A stretch of 64,000 nt of DNA. It comes from Larix kaempferi. Taxonomy: Eukaryota; Streptophyta; Pinopsida; Pinales; Pinaceae. Location of the stretch: assembly GCA_027924585.1 (NCBI GenBank), contig BSBM01000059.1, positions 2,356,001 to 2,420,000 on the forward strand, written 5' to 3'. The translations under genes were made by a program, and so were the position numbers. Below are positions 10,472 through 22,059 of this stretch, piece after piece. Below the pieces are notes generated by a model, which ran no database searches, was not told the origin of the DNA, and saw nothing but the letters and a program-made list of their open reading frames with translations. How positions within the stretch are numbered: the stretch's first letter is position 1; each line of letters opens with the position of its first letter.

Positions 10472-12378
10472 ATGGAATCGTCATCCGTGAATGTTGGGGA
10501 GCAGGAAATTGAATCTGCCCCTATAGAGTCAGCGAATCAGAAAATTGATCCAAAGTCTCCTCTTTGGAAGTATGTCACTGTTGTAGGGAAGATCCAAGGA
10601 GGGGGGTCATTAGTATGGGTTTGCAGTGAATGCCAAAAGGAATTCAAGGCATCCTACACCCGGGTTGAAGCACATTTGATTGGGATAAAGAACACTGATA
10701 TTCGAATATGCACCGGTCCACCTAGATCGGATGGAAAAGATGGAAAGGGTTTGAGCAAAGAAAAAATAGCAAAGTATAAGAAAGAACAGGATGAGGCGGA
10801 TGCTAAAGCAAACGAATCAAATGCTGCCTTTCAGTTCAAACAACCAACAAGAATGGGGGCACATTCATCAAGGACTCCATTTCCCTCTCATGAATTTGGT
10901 AGTCCTTCAAGTTCAAACTCAAAGCGGTCTAATTTGGGACCGCTTGAAAAGAGTTTTAACAATGATGCTCGAGGCACTGCAGATGAATCTATAGGCCGGT
11001 GCATTTATGCAAATGGCCTTTCTTTTAACCTTGTGCGATCTCCTTACTGGGCAGAAATGATTAGAGATGTTAATAAAGCCCCAACAGGATATGTTGGCCC
11101 TAGATATGAGAAGATCCGCACTACACTGTTGACAGGTGAGAAGTTACGTTTGGAGGGTGCATTGAACCCCAATTCGTAATTCATGGCGCATATCAGGGGT
11201 GTCCATCATTTCTGATGGATGGAAAGATCAAAGGAATAGGCCTTTGATCAATGTGATTGCTCAAAGCCCTAAAGGGGCAATGTTTTTGAAGGCAGTCGAT
11301 TGTGAGGGGCAGCAAAAAGATGCTCAATTCATTGCTGACATCTTGATTGAAGCAATTGAATCTGTGGGGGCAGAAAACGTTGTCCAAGTCATAACGGACA
11401 ATGCAACAGTGTGTAGAGCAGCGGGCCTAATTGTTTAAGGCAAATATCAACACATCTTTTGGACCCCTTGTGTTGTTCATTCATTGAACCTGATGTTGAG
11501 TAAGATGGGAACTCAAATTGAGTGGATGCGAATTATTTTCGAAGAGGCAAAGGAAATACAAGCCTTCATCACAAACCACCACATGTCCCAAGGAATTTAC
11601 AGGGAATTTGCAAAGTTGGAGCTTCTTAAGGTACCCAAAATTTAAAGATTAAAGTTTAAACTTGTAAAGTTTGTTTCATTTTTCATTTTTAATTTTTAAA
11701 TTTTAATTTATTGAAATCTTGTCACTTGCAGGTTGCAGAGACTCGTTTTGCCTCTCACATTTTGTGGGATCTGAGGGTTTGGGTGCAGGTAATGATTCTT
11801 TATCATCGTAAGAATCAAGTTCATTGTTATTTCATATTGGTTTCTTATTCATTTCATATTTGTTTAAGATATAAGGGTTTGAAGTTTTAAATTTGGATGC
11901 AGATATTGAGACTATGCGGGACAAGACTAAACTAAGTCCAATTAATTGGTGGAACTTCCATGGTGGGGAAATTCCAAATATCCAAAAATTGGCCATCAAG
12001 ATCTTGTCACAAGTTGCTAGTTCCTCATCAGCAGAGAGGAACTGGAGCACATATGGATTCATCCATTCGGTGAAGCAAAATAGATTGGGCTCCAAGAAGG
12101 CTGAGGAACTTGTTTATGTCCATTCCAACCTTCGCCTTTTGTCACATAAGAAGGATGAATACAAATCAGGGCCCAACAAACTATGGGATCTAGAACCAGA
12201 GTTACCTGACTTGGATATGACATTGAATGCCATGGCTCATATGAATCCATTTGATGAGGGGGTACCATCAAGTGGACATGGTAGCAATGCTCCCGCTTCT
12301 ACTTCTAGAGGCGGTGAAAGTGCTAGTGTTGATGTTGATCTTCGTCATATGGACGAGGACATTTTTTATGATATGTAA
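10472..12378 (+). pseudogene. Inner hAT transposase (BED finger, DUF659, dimerisation domain)
   Basis: The first frame (10472-11179, 235 aa) has a BED-type finger (VWVCSECQKEFKASYTRVEAH) and a Ser/Asn-rich linker. It ends by frameshift at LEGALNPNS. The next frame carries SIISDGWKDQRNRPLIN and VVQVITDNATV (DUF659), then an in-frame TAA before GKYQHIFWTPC. An intron of about 100 bp (after ELLK, ending CACTTGCAG before VAETRFASH) is intact, and another follows WVQ. The last exon (from about 11903) has SSSSAERNWSTYGFIHSVK, the hAT C-terminal dimerisation motif, and ends with an acidic tail at TAA 12378. The middle third expected in this family (several hundred residues between DUF659 and the dimerisation domain) is absent, so it was internally deleted as well as frameshifted. 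Confidence 0.85.
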
Positions 12379-12782
12379 ATGTAATTTATAATTATGTTTT
12401 GAAATTTTGAACAATGAAGTATGAAGTATGAACACTGAACAATGAATATCATAATATGATAGTAGGTTGCCACTTAATTCGTTTTGTAATTTGTATATTT
12501 GACTTATGTTGATGATGATGATTATGTAATATGTTAATATGATGATAATGTAATATGTTTCATAGATGTTTAACATTTTAAATTTTAATTTTTAAATTTT
12601 AATTTTTAATTTTAATTTTTAGTTAGATTTTAAATATATATATTATTATATTATTATATTATATATATACGTCGTTTCCCTGCCGTATCGTATCCAGATT
12701 TTTTGAAAATTTGTCGTATCCGTGTCCCCCCCCGTATCCGTATCCGTTTCCGTATCCGTTTCAGTGCAACTTAGTGTGAAAG

Positions 12783-13069
12783 ATGCAAATCTGATATTTA
12801 CATTGTTAGCAAAGGTTGTGGAAGAAGTAGGGGCCAAACATGTTGTCCAAGTAATCACAAACAACGCTGCAAATTATGTGGCAGCAGGTAAATTGCTTTG
12901 TGCAAAATACCCTACTATTTTTTGGATCCCTTGTGCTGCCCACTATATAGATTTGATTTTGGAGGACATCGGGAAGTTGGAGTGGGTGCAAGATGTGGTT
13001 CATGAGTGCAAACAAATAACCAAGTACATTTATAACCATGATTGGGTGTTGAGCCTTATGAGAGAATAC
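12783..13069 (+). pseudogene. Outer hAT transposase, middle part (DUF659)
   Basis: Directly after the right target duplication the outer transposase resumes with DANLIFTLLAKVVEEVG, HVVQVITNNAANYVAAGKLL, FWIPCAAHYIDLILEDIGK and YIYNHDWVLSLMREYTEG. These are the standard DUF659-to-catalytic-core motifs of plant hAT transposases. Joined to 7655-8413 across the duplication (SVDASSHVK then DANLIF) the homology is continuous. The fragment has no internal stop, then is cut at 13069 by the MITE at 13078. Confidence 0.85.
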
Positions 13070-13876
13070 ACAGAAGGCTATGTAGCATGGGTACTCGTAC
13101 CCGAGGGTAGGGTACGTGTACACGTACCAGGTACTTGGGTACGCGTAAGGTACGTCTCCTGTCTTAACCTGTCGTACCCCATATTAGCTCCACATAACAA
13201 AGATGCCATTATAAAAAAAGGGGTACATATAGGCTAAATGGTGCGGCACTGGGAAAATATAATGACCCCCAACCAAATCTGAACTAAATTTTTGCTAACT
13301 GCGTATGGAGTCTGGCTGAGGACTTATGTCAAGCACTTTACAACACTGTTCAAATTCCACTGAATATTGTCCAAATCTGGTAGACCGATTTTGCATTGAT
13401 TTACAAGGAATGTTTTTATGTTTTTTTGTTCAGCACTCATGGAACATAATTGAAGTACCAAATGTGCACATAAAAAATATACATATGTATTTAATACTAA
13501 TAAATACACTCACATCAACCCAGTAATACATTTGCAACTTTTTATTGCCTGTAACAGTAGTACAAATAGGTGTTTAAAATCGGATTTCAAGTGTACCTTC
13601 AAATTACAATATGATTGTTTGTTACAACTACATAATACAGTGATTTATCAAATTTTATGTAACTTTGAGTCTTCCACTTGATATCTACTATGAGTCTATG
13701 ATTTTTCAAATTTTCAACGTGAATGTTCCTTGTCCAATTAATCATTAAATTTAGAATTATGAATCATGATTCATAATTTATGAAGAAATCTGAAATATGC
13801 ATGTATAATGTGACTATGACATGAAAGACCCGCCCCCGTCCCCGTACCCAAGTTTCTTGGAAACTTAGACAGAAGG
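13070..13876. repeat. Target site duplications of the MITE
   Basis: ACAGAAGG occurs at 13070-13077 and again at 13869-13876, exactly flanking the 791-bp insert. Outer hAT homology resumes after the second copy, although with broken frames. Confidence 0.85.
13078..13868. mobile_element. hAT-type MITE (791 bp) inserted in the outer hAT
   Basis: The insert begins CTATGTAGCATGGGTAC and its other end reads, in reverse complement, CTAAGTTTCCAAGAAACT. This is a weak terminal inverted repeat of the same CTAAGT type as the inner hAT. The first 100 bases are packed with GTACCC/GGGTAC variants (a subterminal array), and the far end has a GGGTACGGGGACGGG cluster. There is no coding capacity. The 8-bp duplication shows hAT-style integration, probably mobilised by a related hAT. 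Confidence 0.75.
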
Positions 13877-15084
13877 TGAGTTCAGTCGCCCTCTACTATC
13901 ACATAGTTTGCAACAAACTCTCTCCCTCCAAAGCCTTCTTAATGAGTACCAAGCATTGAGACAGATGGTTAGTAGCAGGGAATGGATACATTATAAGGAC
14001 ATCACAAAACCAGATGCAATGGCTATGAGTTTGTATGTTCGTAGAGATAGTTTATGGGAGGAAGTCACTGAGATTGTCAGCATGACAAAACCACTTGTGA
14101 AAGTGTTGAGGATCATCGATGGTGACAAACCACCAATTGGGTATGTTTATGAGGGGCTGGACATAGCCAAAGAGGCCATCAAGGTCTTCTATAAAGGGGA
14201 TGAATCTAAATCTCTCCCTATATGGTATATTATTGATTCCAGGTGGGGCAGGTAGCTACATTCACCATTGCATGTAGCAGGAGCATATCTCAATGATGGG
14301 TCTAAAATTCAAAAAGATCTTGAGGTGATGAGAGGTGCAATGATATGCATTGAGAGGATGTACCCCAATCAAGAGACTCAAGACCAAATCAATATGCGGC
14401 GAAATTTGTACAAGGAATCATCTGGTATGTTTGGATTTAGCTCAACACAACGTCTCAGAGAGAAGAAAATGCCATGTAAGATTCAATTCATAAATCGTTA
14501 AATTTTATTTTGCTAGTTTTATTTTTCAAGTTTGACAATGAAAAACTAGTAATCATTGTTTGTTTGTTTTTTATAATAGCCCACTGGTGTTAGATTATGG
14601 CACCGAGGCACCACAACTACAGGAATTCACCATCAGAATCTTGAGTCATCCTTGTAGTGCTTCAAGTTGTAAGCGCAATTGGTTAGTATTCAAGCACATC
14701 CACACCAAAAAGCACAACAGGTTGGAGCATGAGAGGTTAGAGAAGTTGGTCTGCATATACTACAACCTTCGGATGCTCACAAAATAGTTGCAGGCAAAGG
14801 ATTTGGATCCAATTTTATAGGATCAAATTGATCTAGTCTCTTATTGGGTAATAGACGATGAAACTCCTGTTGATTTGGGTCGGCTTGATGAAGAGATCGA
14901 GAGTCCCTTTGGTGTACCATTTTCTGAAATGGAAATGCCGAACACACCTGCATCACAGTTGATTTTTCAGTCTAGTGATGTTGGCACTAGCTCTAGTAGG
15001 CGTTCTACTACTCATAGTCATGCACGAGACTCGAGTTTGGACTTGGAGACACTATTTTTTATTTTTTTTCTAGTTATGTTTTGA
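13877..15084 (+). pseudogene. Outer hAT transposase, 3' part
   Basis: Frames in succession give QSLLNEYQALRQMVSSREW, VTEIVSMTKPLVKVLRIIDG and PPIGYVYEGLDIAKEAIK (13908-14255). After a frameshift come PLHVAGAYLND and GMFGFSS (14268-14501). After an intron-like gap come EFTIRILSHPCSASSCKRNW with the KHNRLEHERLEKLVCIYYNL dimerisation region (14575-14787), and then an acidic, Ser/Thr-rich tail (14875-15084). This is the usual C-terminal half of a plant hAT transposase. The hallmark SSSAERNWS is degraded to ASSCKRNW. It completes the outer hAT, which originally ran from 7655 to about 15084. Confidence 0.82.
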
Positions 15085-15312
15085 GTTATTATTTGAACTT
15101 GGTACTATTTTGGAATGTGTTCAAGGAATCATCTTTCAGTTCACTATTTTGCATACAAATATTGAGTGTCAAATGTTGTATTATCAATTTTTATGAGATG
15201 ATCTAATGAATTTCTGCATATAATTGCTTTTATAACTTAGATGGATTAAAAATGTCATTATGTATGTTTTTTGTGCACAAAAGATACCATTATATGGTAT
15301 TTTTTCATATTT

Positions 15313-15392
15313 GTCGAGTCTTATCTGAGTCGCCGAGTCTATTGAGTCTCAATCCAACCGAGTATTTGTAGAGTCTGAGTCTAACTACACTG
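15313..15392. repeat. Candidate right end of the outer hAT (GAGTC subterminal repeats)
   Basis: GAGTC occurs repeatedly (GTCGAGTC, CTGAGTCGCCGAGTC, TTGAGTC, TAGAGTCTGAGTC), and the run ends CTAACTACACTG. Its reverse complement starts CAGTGTAGTTAG, a typical hAT terminus. A matching left end upstream of 7655 was not found, so the assignment is tentative. Confidence 0.45.
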
Positions 15393-15960
15393 CTCTAAAC
15401 ATACCTCCATAAGAAGGCGTTGCTTAACAGAGGCAATAGAAAACACATTAATACAAAAACAACACAATAAATAACATGACAACATATGATGTGACAAATA
15501 TACAATGCCAAGCACTATGAAAGGTACAGGACCAACGGAGTTGGCATCACCTAACAATGTTGATTTCCAAGAAATCTTACCAAATAAGAGATGATGCAAG
15601 GTGTCCCAAACAGGGAATAGAAAACAAATTACCACAAAAACAACACAAAATATATAACATGACAAATATACAATGCCAAGAACTATGAAATGTATAGGAC
15701 CAATGGAGTTGGCATCACCTAACAATGTTGATTTCCAAGAGATCTTACCAAAAAAGAGATGAAGCACAATGTCCCAAACAAAATCCCAACAATACTAAAC
15801 ATACATGCAGTTCCAAAATAAGTGTCCAATTGTCTCAATCTCACCACAATGGAGAGGTATTGTTGCAAATCAATTTCCTAACTTCATGCAATAGGCAAGG
15901 ATGACAAAGAAGGATCACTGCCCCTTCAACTACCTCAGGGTGAAAAAGCTACAGTGAATG
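15393..15960 (-). mobile_element. LINE fragment (zf-RVT region) with internal tandem duplication
   Basis: On the minus strand the stretch 15853-15810 reads HCGEIETIGHLFWNC. This matches the zf-RVT zinc-binding motif after the reverse transcriptase of plant L1-type LINEs. Downstream, FFGKISWKSTLLGDANS and GPxxFIVLGIVYLS occur twice (about 15765-15615 and 15600-15440), a tandem duplication of about 170 bp. That duplication explains the long open frame 15381-15767, which is therefore not a host membrane protein. Confidence 0.6.
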
Positions 15961-16539
15961 CTCTAAATGCCACATTAGGGTTTTATATCCTAAGTTCCTA
16001 ACACATTCAGATGCAGAGATTCTGAAGAGTTATGGTTTACCTAGTCCAAATTTCATAAGGGCTTGAAAAAGGGCCTTAAAAGATGAGCACTTGCTATGTT
16101 GACTAAACAAAAGACCTTTTATTTTGATTGCATCGAAAGTAGGCATATTTAGGTGTTGGGGGAGGGCACTCTCACTTAACCTATTTTCCATTCATTCTCT
16201 TGGTCAAAAAAACAAGGATTCACAAAATCATGTTCATTTTGAATGTCTCACGTCTCAAAACCTAGAATTGTATCAACCATTTTATAATAATTTGGAATCT
16301 TCTTCCAAGTCTAGATGGAAAAGAGGGTTGGATACCTTAGTGGGAGGCCGCTATCACATGCTAAATGGATTTCTTCCTTGGATACATTCATTAAGACAAA
16401 TATTATGCATCATGAGCACTGTAAGGCTATTAAAAATGAACTTTGTTTATTCCTCATTTGCTCCATGCTTACCCATGTGACAAGGACAAACAAGCCTAAG
16501 ATACCAAACTTTGTCACCCACTAAAAAGAGGTTTGTTGA

Positions 16540-17441
16540 GCCAAAGAGACAACTCAACTAAGGACCCAATTGCATTGGATTAAAACTGGCGACAAATTGA
16601 TGTAGCAATGCATCAAAACCGTGGCCATTAAGGTACCTATGGAGAAAATTTTATAATTAAGGTTGTTCGATAAAGAAGAGGAATTGTTGAGGACTTTGTA
16701 AATCAATATAAAAATGATTCTCCAATTGCTTGGGCCTATAGTGGAATGTAGAATGGCCATGCAAATATGTCTTAGACATAATTGCATGGTGCTTCTTGGA
16801 CTGATGGTGTGTGAGGAGGCATTAACTCACTAATCAATTAACAACAAATCTAATGAAAATGATTGATAACATGTCACTCGAATTGATGACACGTCACTCA
16901 GATGCAACTTCTATAGGAGCAATATGGATATTTGTGGTCCAAGGTTCTCTAGGGTGTCTAAGGAAGTTGTCAAAAAGCAAACCTTAAGTGCTATTGTCAA
17001 CTAAGATTTCAATAAATCCATGTGGAAACTAGATGACCCTAAGAGGATTACAAACTAGACACCAATAACTCTACTTAATGTTTCTCACAAGATTTTGTCC
17101 AAAACCCTTGCAATAAACATAAAACATAGCATTTCTAACCATATTTTGGCCAAAACCCTTACAATCTACATAAAACATATTCTACCTAAGATAGTCCATC
17201 CTAAGTCAATAGAGGTCATTAGAGGATAATTAATTTGGATAATTTCTTCGAATAGATCCATGCCTTTGGTTCGGATGCAACTTTTATTAAAATTGGCTTG
17301 AAGGAATCTCAAAATCAAGTTGAATGGCCATTTATTCTAGATATGTTAAAACTTAAAAGCCTTGGTCTTAAGGAGCTTTTTCCTTGGGGTTTGTAGGCAC
17401 TCTCTTTGTTGAAGCCCAATTTAAATTAGAGATGTGATTGG
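16540..17441 (+). mobile_element. LINE reverse transcriptase remnant
   Basis: The plus strand reads TQLHWIKTGDK near 16550. Around 17045-17200 it reads TPITLLNVSHKILSKTLAIN and LPKIVHPKSIEVIRG, and later VEWPFILDMLKLKSLGL. These match plant non-LTR (L1-type) reverse transcriptase motifs (WRPITLLN, HPxQxGFIRGR, YDRxEWxFL), with stops in place of Trp and other residues. The catalytic YADD block was not seen. A short local duplication of the KILSKTLAIN segment is present. Confidence 0.65.
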
Positions 17442-18293
17442 ACAATGACTTGAAACTTTGGAAATGCATGAATTAGGCTTGTACCCTTGGTATGTATATA
17501 CTTTTTATCAACGTTATGTTTTAGAAAACTTACAATTGTATTGAATGGCCATTTTTTCTATCTATGTTAAAATCCCTGAGCTTTGGGAACATTTCCCTCG
17601 AAGTTGTAGAAACTCTCTTCATTGAAACCTTGGCTTATCTTTATATCAAGAAATTTATATCAAAATAGGTCTTTCAAATAGCCAAGTACATTTATAACCA
17701 TGCTTGGGTGTTGATCCTTATGAGAGAGTACACAGAAGGCTATGTAGCATGGGTACCCGTACCCGAGGGTAGGGTACACGTACGCGTACCAGGTACTTGG
17801 GTCTGTCTCCTGCCGTACCCTTTCATACACCATATTAGGTTTGTACCCTTGGTATGTATGCACTTGGACAATGACTTGAAACTTTGGAAATGCATGAATT
17901 AGGTTTGTACCCTTGGTATGTATACACTTTTTATCAACGTTATGTTTTAGAAAACTTACAATTGTATTGAATGGCCATTTATTCTATCTATGTTAAAAGC
18001 CTTGAGCTTTGGGAACATTTCCCTCGAAGTTGTAGAAACTCTCTTCATTGAAACCTTGGCTTATCTTTATATCAAGAAATTTATATCAAAATAGGTCTTT
18101 CAAATAGCCAAGTACATTTATAACCATGCTTGGGTGTTGATCCTTATGAGAGAGTACACAGAAGGCTATGTAGCATGGGTACCCGTACCCGAGGGTAGGG
18201 TACACGTACGCGTACCAGGTACTTGGGTATGTCTCCTGCCGTACCCTTTCATACACCATATTAGCTCCACATACCCGAGAACCGAGTACTTGG
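17442..18293. repeat. 426-bp tandem duplication carrying LINE, hAT and MITE pieces
   Basis: Position 17442 corresponds to 17868, and 17745 to 18171, giving a period of 426 bases. Each unit holds a LINE-derived stretch, then about 60 bases of outer hAT coding sequence (YNHAWVLILMREYTEG) and the first 100-150 bases of the MITE at 13078, including the ACAGAAGG junction. A smaller 66-bp repeat (GTCTCCTGCCGTACCC unit) follows at 18227-18350. The unit must have been copied from the hAT locus after the MITE had inserted there. Confidence 0.85.
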
Positions 18294-18360
18294 GTACGTC
18301 TCCTGCCGTACCCTTTCATACACCATATTAGCTCCACATACCCGAGATGCCATTATCAAT

Positions 18361-19727
18361 GACTCCTCACAACCTTAGTGGTTCACCTTTTTTATTGTTT
18401 ATATCATATTTCATGTACTCAATTTTATCATTGACTATTTGGAAAACATTTATGTGAATTGATGCAAACACCGTCGCTTTGAAGAGCAACTAATGTACAA
18501 TATTAAAATTCAAAATATTATTGAGAATATTCCCCTTTTAATATTATAAGTGACAAAAGGACTTAGGGTATAAAGCTAACTAAATGAGTCGAAAGAGTAA
18601 AACTAATATGAAGAACAGAGCCACCACAAATTTGAAGGTCCAAACAAATACCTAGTAGTAAAAAGTGTTTATTTAAGGAATAACTAAACAGATTAATGAT
18701 TTACAAAAGAAAGGAAAACAATAATGAGAAAATAACTCTGCAATGTTGTTAACCAACATTCATGAAAATTATCATTGATATATTTCCTCAATTAAAAGCA
18801 AATAGATGGTTCACCTACACAAAATTTGAACGATAAGTCAAAATGTGGAATTTTGGTTTGTCCTCGAGACAATTAATTCAAGAAGAATAAAATGTCCAAT
18901 TGAGGACCAAATTATTCAATACCCTTTAGCAAAATCTTCAAAATACTAACGAAATATACGACTTCAAATAACAAGTACAAGCTCTAACCAATTAAGTCAA
19001 TTGTCTATAAAGGAAATTGTACATCAATCAAAGGCCTAAATCCATAAATGAAGCACTCACTCGGAAGACAACGAAATTGATAAGCTACAAATGCTCGGTG
19101 GAAATGCATAAATGTTTGCACATGATTACCATAATAAATTTTTACACTCGACGAGAACATAGCATGAGTACGAGTCATTGATGTCATACATGTTTTATAC
19201 TTGGGAATTGTACATACAATTCATGCATGGTTTATGACAAATCATATACATCGTTAACCCTTGGTTATGATTGAAGCGGGATCAAAGAAGTCTGCATTAA
19301 TGACAAGAAACTCTTGCTAAGGGTGAAGGAAAAAGCCCATGCCTAACTTGGCATGAGCCGCATCATTGTACTTGTTTAAGCAATCTCAAGCGTGGTTTGG
19401 CATACTAAACTTTTAATTCTTACGACTGATAAGAGGGCTCAAGAGCGCTAAGGATTCATTCAATGTGCCCATTGGATGATGATCAAGTGTATGGAAGGAC
19501 AAATGAACCATAGTAAGTTATGGAATGGTGGGGACCATAAGTAGTGCTAACCATAAGAGTAGGGCTACTGTGGGGAGGAAAAGTCAGAATCCATCATCTT
19601 ACAGGTCAAAGGCCATAGGTCTAACTTGGGCTGCATTGTGTGCTAACTCTATTGTAAGGGTTTATTTTTTAGTCGTATGTTCTTTTGAGTGTCAAAGGTG
19701 AGCCTCCTAACATACATTAACCATTAA
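18361..19727. other. No gene recognised
   Basis: AT-rich sequence with short frames only. I find no transposon or gene motif I can support. Confidence 0.5.
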
Positions 19728-20367
19728 CCATTAACCATTATTTGACTCAGAATTGCTGTAAACAAGGACCCGAGTTCCCATTACTCTTCTATATTTCGTG
19801 GATACACTTACAATTTCTCTAGACGATGCAAGGCCAAACTGGACACCTGTTAAAGTCGCCTGGGAAACCGAACAGCTTCTTCCATCGTGCCAGTAAACGA
19901 AGTGATTTACTGCTTCACTCACTGGCCTTCCTTCCCTCTTGTTAGTCTGTGGGTAAAGAGCAACCAACCAACTGGTCTTCCTCGTCCTTCTAGTCTGTAA
20001 GTGAAAAGCAAGCAGAAGCAAAAAATGAAGATTGTGTGCGAGACACAGGAGAGCTGGTAATAATAAGTACTTCATCGCCGTGCCACTCCCTCGTATACGG
20101 ACAGAAGCATAGAATGACCCGCCATTGCTTTTGAATGGTTGCGTGGCAGTTGACATGCACCTGAGTAGAATTGTGTCGTTGGCGGTGTTGCTCAAGCAAG
20201 GGAGGGAAGGGAGGGTTTGTCCTTCTGGCAGAATTTTCCAAGGTCGTATGGAGAGCTGCTAGTGCTAACCACCACGTCGCCCAAACAAGGATCGATCCGG
20301 ATTCGAGATTAGAAATATATTAATGGACTCCTATTTTTATTATCGTTACCTTTTTTAGATTTTATTT
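19728..20367. repeat. Segmental duplication, copy 1 (NRPE1-like 5' region)
   Basis: This about 640-bp block is closely matched by 28249-28825. Shared landmarks include TTATTTGACTCAGAATT at the left edge and TATGGAGAGC near the right. It carries an NRPE1-like first exon on the minus strand and presumably its upstream region. The match resumes at about 22145-22347 versus 28826-29030, so one copy has gained or lost about 1.8 kb. Confidence 0.85.
19812..19885 (-). pseudogene. NRPE1-like first exon, copy 1
   Basis: The minus strand encodes ATLTGVQFGLASSREI and stops at a consensus donor GTAAGT. It resembles the N-terminal exon of plant NRPE1 (..GVRFGLAS..EI..), and its phase-0 donor fits the phase-0 acceptor of the exon at 5696. 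An ATG at 19885-19883 lies one base out of frame with the conserved segment (its own frame gives MEEAVRFP, then a stop). A one-base loss in the exon, or use of another start, must be assumed. The family call is moderate because the exon is short, but the joint evidence of motif, donor and phase with 5.3-5.7 kb strengthens it. Confidence 0.6.
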
Positions 20368-22059
20368 ATTAATAATTATGGTACATGGATCAAATTCATT
20401 CCATACAATTTTAGAAAAAAAAAACATAGAAATATCAAACGAGACATACTTTGATATAAAAAAAAACATAAAAAAAATATCAAACGAGATATACTTTGTA
20501 TTTGTAATTGTGTTTATGTTTGCCAAATTTAATATATATCATTTTTTAATAATGAAAACACGTTAAATTTACTTTTACTTTATATTAATTACAAAATTTA
20601 GGCTAACAAGTATAGAGGGCACCTCTCAACATTATACTGTTGTATTGAAGAGTATTGAAGAAAGAACCTTAGGACATAAAAATAAAGTTGTAAGAGAGCT
20701 TTCAATTCCCATTATGATCTTGTTTTGGTTGATGAGTCTACGGGGAAGATTAATGGAAAGGAATATTCGCATTATATATGATTAAGATATATAATAAAAT
20801 AATTTAATTTTTATTAAAAGTAATAATCTAAGGATCAATGTTGAGAGATTTATGTTATTAATATTTTTTGGGGTAAAGGAAAATTTATATGTTTAGTGCA
20901 AATAGAAATGCTCCCTCCCGTTGGTGGGAATCCTACGAGTCCTCTCCTTCCTGCCTGACTCCTAATCCCTCTCCCACAATAAAGTAACTCCATCCTATGT
21001 TATAGAAACAATTCATTGTCCAGTGATCTATCTATCTCCAACTCAAATGTGGGAGTGGATTACCTAAAAGCTGGCCTCCAAACTATAATACTAGCATTCA
21101 CAGGACCTATCCCTAGCTATTTAAGGTGGAGACAACTATGGATGCTACTATAATTTCAAGGTGCTTATTCTAACATATTTATGCAACCGATAGAATAAAT
21201 ATAGTTAGAGAAATATACGGAGACATGTTTTCAACTAAAAAACAACATGACATTCAATTTAAATCTATTATGTTAAAAGAGGGTAAAACTATTTCACACT
21301 CACTTTGTAAATGCATAAACAACTTTAAAACTACATAACAAATTGACTAAACCTAATAATAAATTAATGGATTATTGAGACATAAATAGGCAAAACATAA
21401 ATGACTCACACTATAGTTTCTAACTAGTTTTCAACATTGTGACTCTTGTGTGTATAGGGTGAAGGCGCTTATGTTGCACTAAGTAGGGAGGTCAAAACAT
21501 TGAGTGTGCAAGCATCTTTACATTTTCTTCACCCAAATCCGCAAGAGGATGGTCACAACTTATGATGAGAGTTACTATATGGTTACTATAGAAAAATAAA
21601 AAATGTTTTCGTTGGTGACTGTATATGATATTTTAATACTTTATTAGGTGATTTCGGAATATTGGCAGAGTTTAAGGCTCCTTGCATTTTCTCCACCTAG
21701 TTTAGCAAAAGATGGGCCGCAACCTCTATCTACATTTGTAAATCACTTGCTCTATTGTTGTGGTGGGAAGAGGAAAGCCTTTCTTGCAATCAACATGGAC
21801 TTCAAATCAACAAGAGGATTTATTGTTAGACAACAAGCATTAGCCCTTCATGATAACTTACTTGTATCATGCACTTTGACAAAGCAACGACTATCCCATG
21901 AAAGTCCAATTGAAAAAGGGAAACCCAACTTAACAAAGAAAGAATTTCAAGTGTAAAAAGATTAGCACATGCTACTAGCACATCAACCTATTCAAAGTCA
22001 TCCTCTCCATTGTCAAAACTACTTCAGCAAACAAGCAAGCCAAGGCACCACCATACATT
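20368..22059. other. Insertion or retained segment between duplicated blocks, no gene
   Basis: This roughly 1.7-kb stretch is present in copy 1 of the duplication and absent from copy 2, where TTTATTAATA joins directly to AGCTACACAT. The frame 21648-21956 (102 aa) has no recognisable motif. Nothing shows whether it is an insertion here or a deletion in the other copy. Confidence 0.5.

Larger units (their letters stand above)
8422..12774 (+). mobile_element. Inner hAT element (4,353 bp), inserted in the outer hAT
   Basis: The element starts CTAAGTTACCGGAAACG and its reverse complement at the other end starts CTAAGTTGCACTGAAACG, giving imperfect terminal inverted repeats. It is bordered by the 8-bp duplication TGTGAAAG. 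The subterminal zones (about 8450-8695 and 12670-12770) are rich in GAAACGG and ACGGAT motifs in opposite orientations. At least four ACGGAT copies lie on each side, as expected for hAT transposase binding regions. The interior holds a broken transposase (10472-12378), a CACCGTTCG-rich region (8850-9120), a GACA microsatellite (10331-10350) and AT-rich introns. The element is younger than its host hAT and is non-autonomous because of an internal deletion. Confidence 0.88.

Noticed and set aside
6770-15400. CTCTAAAC at about 6778 and 15393 as the outer hAT target duplication
   Set aside because: The same 8-mer also occurs near 7167, and no matching terminal inverted repeat starts after the left copies; could be chance.
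15381-15767. 128-aa hydrophobic frame as a membrane protein
   Set aside because: It is a tandem duplication of LINE-derived sequence next to a zf-RVT motif.
19731-20195. 154-aa minus-strand frame as a complete protein
   Set aside because: Only about 16 residues before the GTAAGT donor resemble a known protein; the rest is probably upstream non-coding sequence read through.
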